The notes under the pieces: model-generated
Told to the model about the DNA's origin: nothing
The model's input: only the letters and a program-made list of their open reading frames with translations
Database searches by the model: none
Translations under genes and position numbers: made by a program
Shown here: positions 61,027 to 64,000 of the stretch, in pieces
Position numbering within the stretch: position 1 is the first letter of the stretch
Layout: every line of letters starts with the position of its first letter
Assembly (NCBI GenBank): GCA_963792485.1
Contig: CAWBWL010000001.1
Coordinates: forward strand, 248,001 to 312,000
Length of the DNA: 64,000 bases
DNA from: JANOYJ01 sp963792485
GTDB lineage: Bacteria > Pseudomonadota > Alphaproteobacteria > Rhizobiales > Rhizobiaceae
Direction: 5' to 3'

Positions 61027-61890
61027 TTATTGCGGTTTGATATTTCTCAAAGCGAGATCGGCGGCGCCGACAACACCGGCATGCTTGCCGAGCGCCGCAG
61101 GGCGGAGCTCGGGTCTTTGGGCCGGCGGAACAGTCGCAAGCCGCAAACTCAACAGATCGAGGTAACCGGGCGCGAGCCCGATGCCGCCGCCGATGATGAT
61201 ACGGGGCGGATCGAACATGAGCTGAATGTTCAGGACAAGATTGGCAACGGCGTCCGCTGACTGATCCAAAATCCTGGCCGCCCAGTCTTCACCATTTGCC
61301 GCAGCGGTAAAGACTGACACCGCATCGCCACAGTGTCCGGTCTGCTTTGCCGCGCGGGCCATCCACAGACCCGCCGCCTGGTCTTCGACAGGGCCGCCTT
61401 CACCGGATATTCCCATGAGCTGCAGCCCGGCGCTCGCCGCTATGCCGCCGCGGCCCTCAAGCAGCTTACCGTCAATGACCGCGCCGCCGCCAATGCCGCT
61501 TGAGACAGTGAGGAAGAACAGGTCTTCGCCCCGCCCCGCGCCAAACCTATATTCTCCCCAGGCCGCGGCATGGGCGTCGTTGAAGCATGCGGCGGGCTTG
61601 CCAAGTGCGCTCTCAAGCTCCGACACAAGCGGGTAATCGGGCGGCACCGGAAGGATTGCCGCGTTCAATGCAGACCAGCGGCCGTTGGAAATCACGCCCG
61701 TGACCGCCGCCCCCACGAAGTCAAACCTGCCCTGCCAGTCGCCTGCCAGATCCGCAATCGCGCCACTCCAGCGCCCGGTGCTGAGATCGCGCGGCGTCGG
61801 CGCCTGCCGCGTTTCAATCACGCGCGCGCCGTCCACAAGCGCGGCAAGAGTCTTGGTTCCGCCGATATCGATGGCAAGGACGCAGCTCAT
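61027..61890 (-). CDS. nanK: ROK-family kinase, N-acetylmannosamine kinase-like NanK
   Basis: A 287-residue sugar kinase. LAIDIGGTKTLAALVDG is the phosphate-1 motif; CFNDAHAAAWGEYRFGAGRG has the catalytic Asp; GIGGGAVIDGKLLEGRGGIA is the ROK signature. The usual zinc-binding CxCGxxGCxE segment is missing: the region reads AASAGLQLMGISGEGGPVED. It makes ManNAc-6-P for NanE. Loss of the zinc motif is known in some NanK-type ROK proteins. It overlaps nanE by ATGA. Confidence 0.85.
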   Translation of the reverse strand: MSCVLAIDIGGTKTLAALVDGARVIETRQAPTPRDLSTGRWSGAIADLAGDWQGRFDFVGAAVTGVISNGRWSALNAAILPVPPDYPLVSELESALGKPAACFNDAHAAAWGEYRFGAGRGEDLFFLTVSSGIGGGAVIDGKLLEGRGGIAASAGLQLMGISGEGGPVEDQAAGLWMARAAKQTGHCGDAVSVFTAAANGEDWAARILDQSADAVANLVLNIQLMFDPPRIIIGGGIGLAPGYLDLLSLRLATVPPAQRPELRPAALGKHAGVVGAADLALRNIKPQ

Positions 61891-62585
61891 GTCATTGCGC
61901 CCTTGCGCTCAGGCGGCCCGGCCTGATTGATCGCACCGGCGAACCATGACGTGATGTGTTCGGGCCGTGTGATGGCCGAGCCGACAACGACGGAGAAAGC
62001 GCCCGCACTTATCGCGCTGGCCGCCTGTGAGGGCGTGCGTATCCGGCCCTCGGCAATGATCGGGCAGCCCAGTTTCGCCGCCTCGGCCAACAAATGGAGG
62101 TCAGGCTCGTCCGGCTCTGCCCCGCCGGTGTAGCCGGACATCGTCGTGCCAATCAGGCCGGCGCCAAACTTGATCGCGGCGCGCGCCTCGGCGAGCGAGG
62201 AAATATCCGCCATGGCGATCTTGCCCAAGTCTTGGACAGCCTTGCACAGGTCGCTTGCCGCTTCAGGGCGTTGGCGATCCGTGGCGTCGAAAGCGATAAT
62301 GTCCGCGCCGGCTTTTGCCAGCGCTTCAACGTCCTCCGCAAACGGCGTAATGCGCACCGGCGAATTGTTGAGGTCGCGCTTGATGAGGCCAATGATGGGA
62401 GCCTTGGTTGCTGCCCGGACGGCAAGGACGTTTTCCACCCCCTCGATGCGCAGACCCCTTGCCCCGCCCGCCAAAGCTGCCAGAGAAAACCCGACAACAA
62501 TCTCTGGCCGGTCAAGCGGGCCGCCCGGCACGGGCTGACACGACACAATGAGCGAACCAGCAAGCTGCGCTAAAATGGGTTTCAA
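61887..62585 (-). CDS. nanE: N-acetylmannosamine-6-phosphate 2-epimerase NanE
   Basis: A 232-residue TIM barrel that turns ManNAc-6-P into GlcNAc-6-P. LAGSLIVSCQPVPGGPLDRP, IEGVENVLAVRAATKAPIIG with LIKRDLNNSPVRITPF, DIIAFDATDRQRP, GAGLIGTTMSGYTGG and VVVGSAITRPEHIT are the family blocks. Start is TTG at 62585 with GGGAGAGAG upstream. First gene of the operon, after the tandem ACTGGTAT site. Confidence 0.93.
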   Translation of the reverse strand: MKPILAQLAGSLIVSCQPVPGGPLDRPEIVVGFSLAALAGGARGLRIEGVENVLAVRAATKAPIIGLIKRDLNNSPVRITPFAEDVEALAKAGADIIAFDATDRQRPEAASDLCKAVQDLGKIAMADISSLAEARAAIKFGAGLIGTTMSGYTGGAEPDEPDLHLLAEAAKLGCPIIAEGRIRTPSQAASAISAGAFSVVVGSAITRPEHITSWFAGAINQAGPPERKGAMT

Positions 62586-62672
62586 TCCACTCTCTCCCTG
62601 AGTGAATGGAAATCGTATTCACGGCAGAACCAGTTGGCAACAAGTATTTAAGAATCAGCTAGAAATCCGAAA

Positions 62673-62691
62673 ACTGGTATTTTACTGGTAT
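62673..62691. promoter_or_regulatory. Tandem ACTGGTAT sites, possible operator for the GntR-type regulator
   Basis: ACTGGTAT occurs at 62673-62680 and again at 62684-62691, one helical turn apart (11 bases). TGGTAT resembles half sites known for GntR/HutC-type regulators of amino-sugar genes. It sits between the regulator's stop and the nanE start, where an operator would be expected. Whether it is bound is unknown. Confidence 0.4.
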
Positions 62692-63401
62692 CAGTCAGTT
62701 TCCCCTTGCCGAAGTTCGACGAGGAAGTCGTAGCGCTCGCCGCAATAGCGAGTCTGAGTGAATTCCACCGGCCGGCCCTCCCTGGTGAAGCAGCGCCGCT
62801 CCGCCACCAGAAGCGGCGCGCCGGGCTCCAGCCCGAGCAGCTTGGCATCCTCCTTGTTGGCGATGGCGGCGCGCAGGCGCTGCAAAGCGCGCGCCGGGCG
62901 GCAGCCGGATTGCGCCAATATCTCATAGAGAGAGGATGTCACCACAGCCGGATCCGGCAGGAAAGCGACCGGCACGGCGGCATGCTCGATCGCCATCGGC
63001 TTGCCGTCGCCCGTGCGCAGCCGCCGCAAGCGTGACACCTGCTGGCCGAGCGACAGATTGAGCGCCATCGTCTCGGCCGGCGAGGCAGCGCCCACATCGC
63101 GCGACAGCCAGACCATGCCGGGCCGCACACCGCGCGAGCGCATGTCCTCGCTGAAAGACGTCAGGCTCGACAGCGGCTTCTCCACCCGCTTGGCAACCAT
63201 TGTGCGCGCGCCTTGGCGGCGGATCAACAGGCCTTCATCGACCAGGCTCTCCATCGCCTTGCGCACGCTGGTGCGCGAGATTCCGACATCATCGCTGAGC
63301 TCCCGCTCGCTCGGCAGCGTCGCGCCATGCTCAAGCACGCCCTCCTGAATGGCGCTGCGCAGCGCTGCGGCAAAATCGCGGTAAATGACAGCAGACGCCA
63401 A
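62691..63401 (-). CDS. GntR-family regulator, HutC subfamily (UTRA domain)
   Basis: About 236 residues. The N-terminal winged helix is ATLPSERELSDDVGISRTSV with RKAMESLVDEGLLIRRQG; the UTRA ligand-binding domain follows (SFSEDMRSRGVRPGMVWLSR, AIEHAAVPVAFLPDPAVVTS, FTQTRYCGERYDFLVELRQ). The start is uncertain: TTG at 63401 has GGAGG close upstream; an earlier TTG at 63485 would add 28 residues. It lies directly upstream of nanE, same strand, and is probably its repressor with an amino-sugar phosphate as inducer. Confidence 0.88.
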   Translation of the reverse strand: MASAVIYRDFAAALRSAIQEGVLEHGATLPSERELSDDVGISRTSVRKAMESLVDEGLLIRRQGARTMVAKRVEKPLSSLTSFSEDMRSRGVRPGMVWLSRDVGAASPAETMALNLSLGQQVSRLRRLRTGDGKPMAIEHAAVPVAFLPDPAVVTSSLYEILAQSGCRPARALQRLRAAIANKEDAKLLGLEPGAPLLVAERRCFTREGRPVEFTQTRYCGERYDFLVELRQGETD

Positions 63402-63610
63402 ACTCCCTCCAACCGACCGCTTCAGAAAAACAATGAGGGATTGGGCGCTCAACGAACGATTCCTGCACTTTGAAAACTGCGCCAATTGAGCGGCAAGGCA
63501 GGCGGAGTGTCAACTGTTTGCGCCTGCGTGGGGAGGCATTTGCCGGGTCTGCCTCAAAGTCCGTGGAGGTAGGTTGCGGATGGTGGCCATTTGTATTTGA
63601 CTTGCTCCCA

Positions 63611-64000
63611 TGCTGAACCGGATTGTCCTTGCCCTGCTGACTGACGTGCAGGTGACGGTGTCTGCGCTTGTCGAAAACAAATGGCGTATTTCTGCTCGCT
63701 CGCTTGCAGCAGCAGTCGGGAGTCTGTCCTGATTGCTATCTCCGCTCTGCGTCGCGCCATGGTTGGCATCGGCGAAGGCTCGCAGACCTTCCAGCGATGA
63801 GTCGCGAAGTGGTGCTTCAACTGCAAGTCTCACGTTGGCGCTGCCGCAGTGCGGCATGCGTGCGTCAGACGTTCATTGCGCTGAATGCGGAATAGTTCCG
63901 GCCGCATGGCCGTCGAGCACGACGCGCAGAGCAGATCGTTCGTCTGATTGACCATAGTGTCGGCGGACGTCCCGGCGAACGATTGTTAGGGCGTCTTGGT
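63611..64000 (+). mobile_element. ISL3-family transposase, N-terminal part, broken and cut by window end
   Basis: GVCPDCYLRSASRHGWHRRR with LADLPAMSREVVLQLQVSR and WRCRSAACVRQTF is the N-terminal zinc-finger region of ISL3-family transposases. The frame then changes near 63890 and goes on with AEQIVRLIDHSVGGRPGERL to the window edge. At least one other frame change lies near 63690. Terminal repeats were not found. The 209 bases before (63402-63610) hold the regulator's promoter region and no gene. Confidence 0.75.

Noticed and set aside
1..64000. CRISPR arrays, tRNA and rRNA genes
   Set aside because: No regularly spaced repeats, no cloverleaf-like sequence and no rRNA segments were recognised by reading; a tRNAscan or Infernal run would be needed to exclude them.

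Overview
The window looks like a chromosomal segment of a GC-rich alphaproteobacterium of the order Hyphomicrobiales (Rhizobiales). The basis is the ATP synthase operon with an Ala/Lys-rich extension on AtpD, the neighbours rppH, priA, leuS-lptE, and rsmB - heparinase-like - purH, and the many rhizobial-type sugar ABC transporters. No rRNA or tRNA gene and no CRISPR array was seen.

Layout. 0-8 kb holds the tail of a divergent polysaccharide deacetylase gene, rppH, a short-chain dehydrogenase, lepB and atpHAGDC (minus strand). 8-12.7 kb is a block of small genes on the chromosome between atpH and priA: two SpeD-type pyruvoyl decarboxylase paralogues, a PACE-family exporter, small membrane and secreted proteins, and a short plus-strand operon DUF1761-ArsR-DUF3052. 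A relic of a priA 3' end lies inside this block, so it looks inserted. 12.7-24.2 kb holds priA, a transaldolase, a pentameric ligand-gated channel homologue, acs, a YcbK-like M15 peptidase homologue, a PuuA-like glutamine synthetase with a class III aminotransferase, and a toxin-antitoxin pair. 24.5-47 kb is mostly housekeeping: yggS, leuS, lptE, cfa, a MATE exporter, a TadG-like protein, htpX, rsmB, purH, LemA/TPM genes, pdxY, a carbonic anhydrase and a lytic transglycosylase.

At about 48.29 kb a conserved gene stops abruptly and an accessory catabolic region begins. From 48.8 to 57.5 kb two complete ABC sugar importers face each other, with a MocD-like desaturase/hydroxylase, a PanB-like enzyme lacking its metal ligands, and a sugar isomerase-like TIM barrel. 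From 57.9 to 63.4 kb follows a nanE-nanK amino-sugar operon with its own binding protein and permeases but no ATPase. Transposase remnants lie at 57.7 kb and at the right end.

The most interesting unit is the SpeD/PACE block (8.8-11.4 kb). Two transcription units start with closely similar leader sequences (about 50 of 65 aligned bases identical by hand). One leader ends in a strong ribosome site that serves a 25-residue reading frame overlapping the speD start by ATGA. The PACE family is known to export short diamines and there is no spermidine synthase gene nearby, so a reasonable hypothesis is a diamine-producing and diamine-exporting module under leader-RNA control. The PuuA-like gene 9 kb away adds to the polyamine theme.

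About a dozen genes are interrupted by single-base frameshifts (SDR, lepB, atpC, priA, tal, purH, an MFS gene, TPM genes, the first sugar ABC system), often at short homopolymers and within otherwise well-conserved essential proteins. I read most of these as sequence errors, not true pseudogenes.
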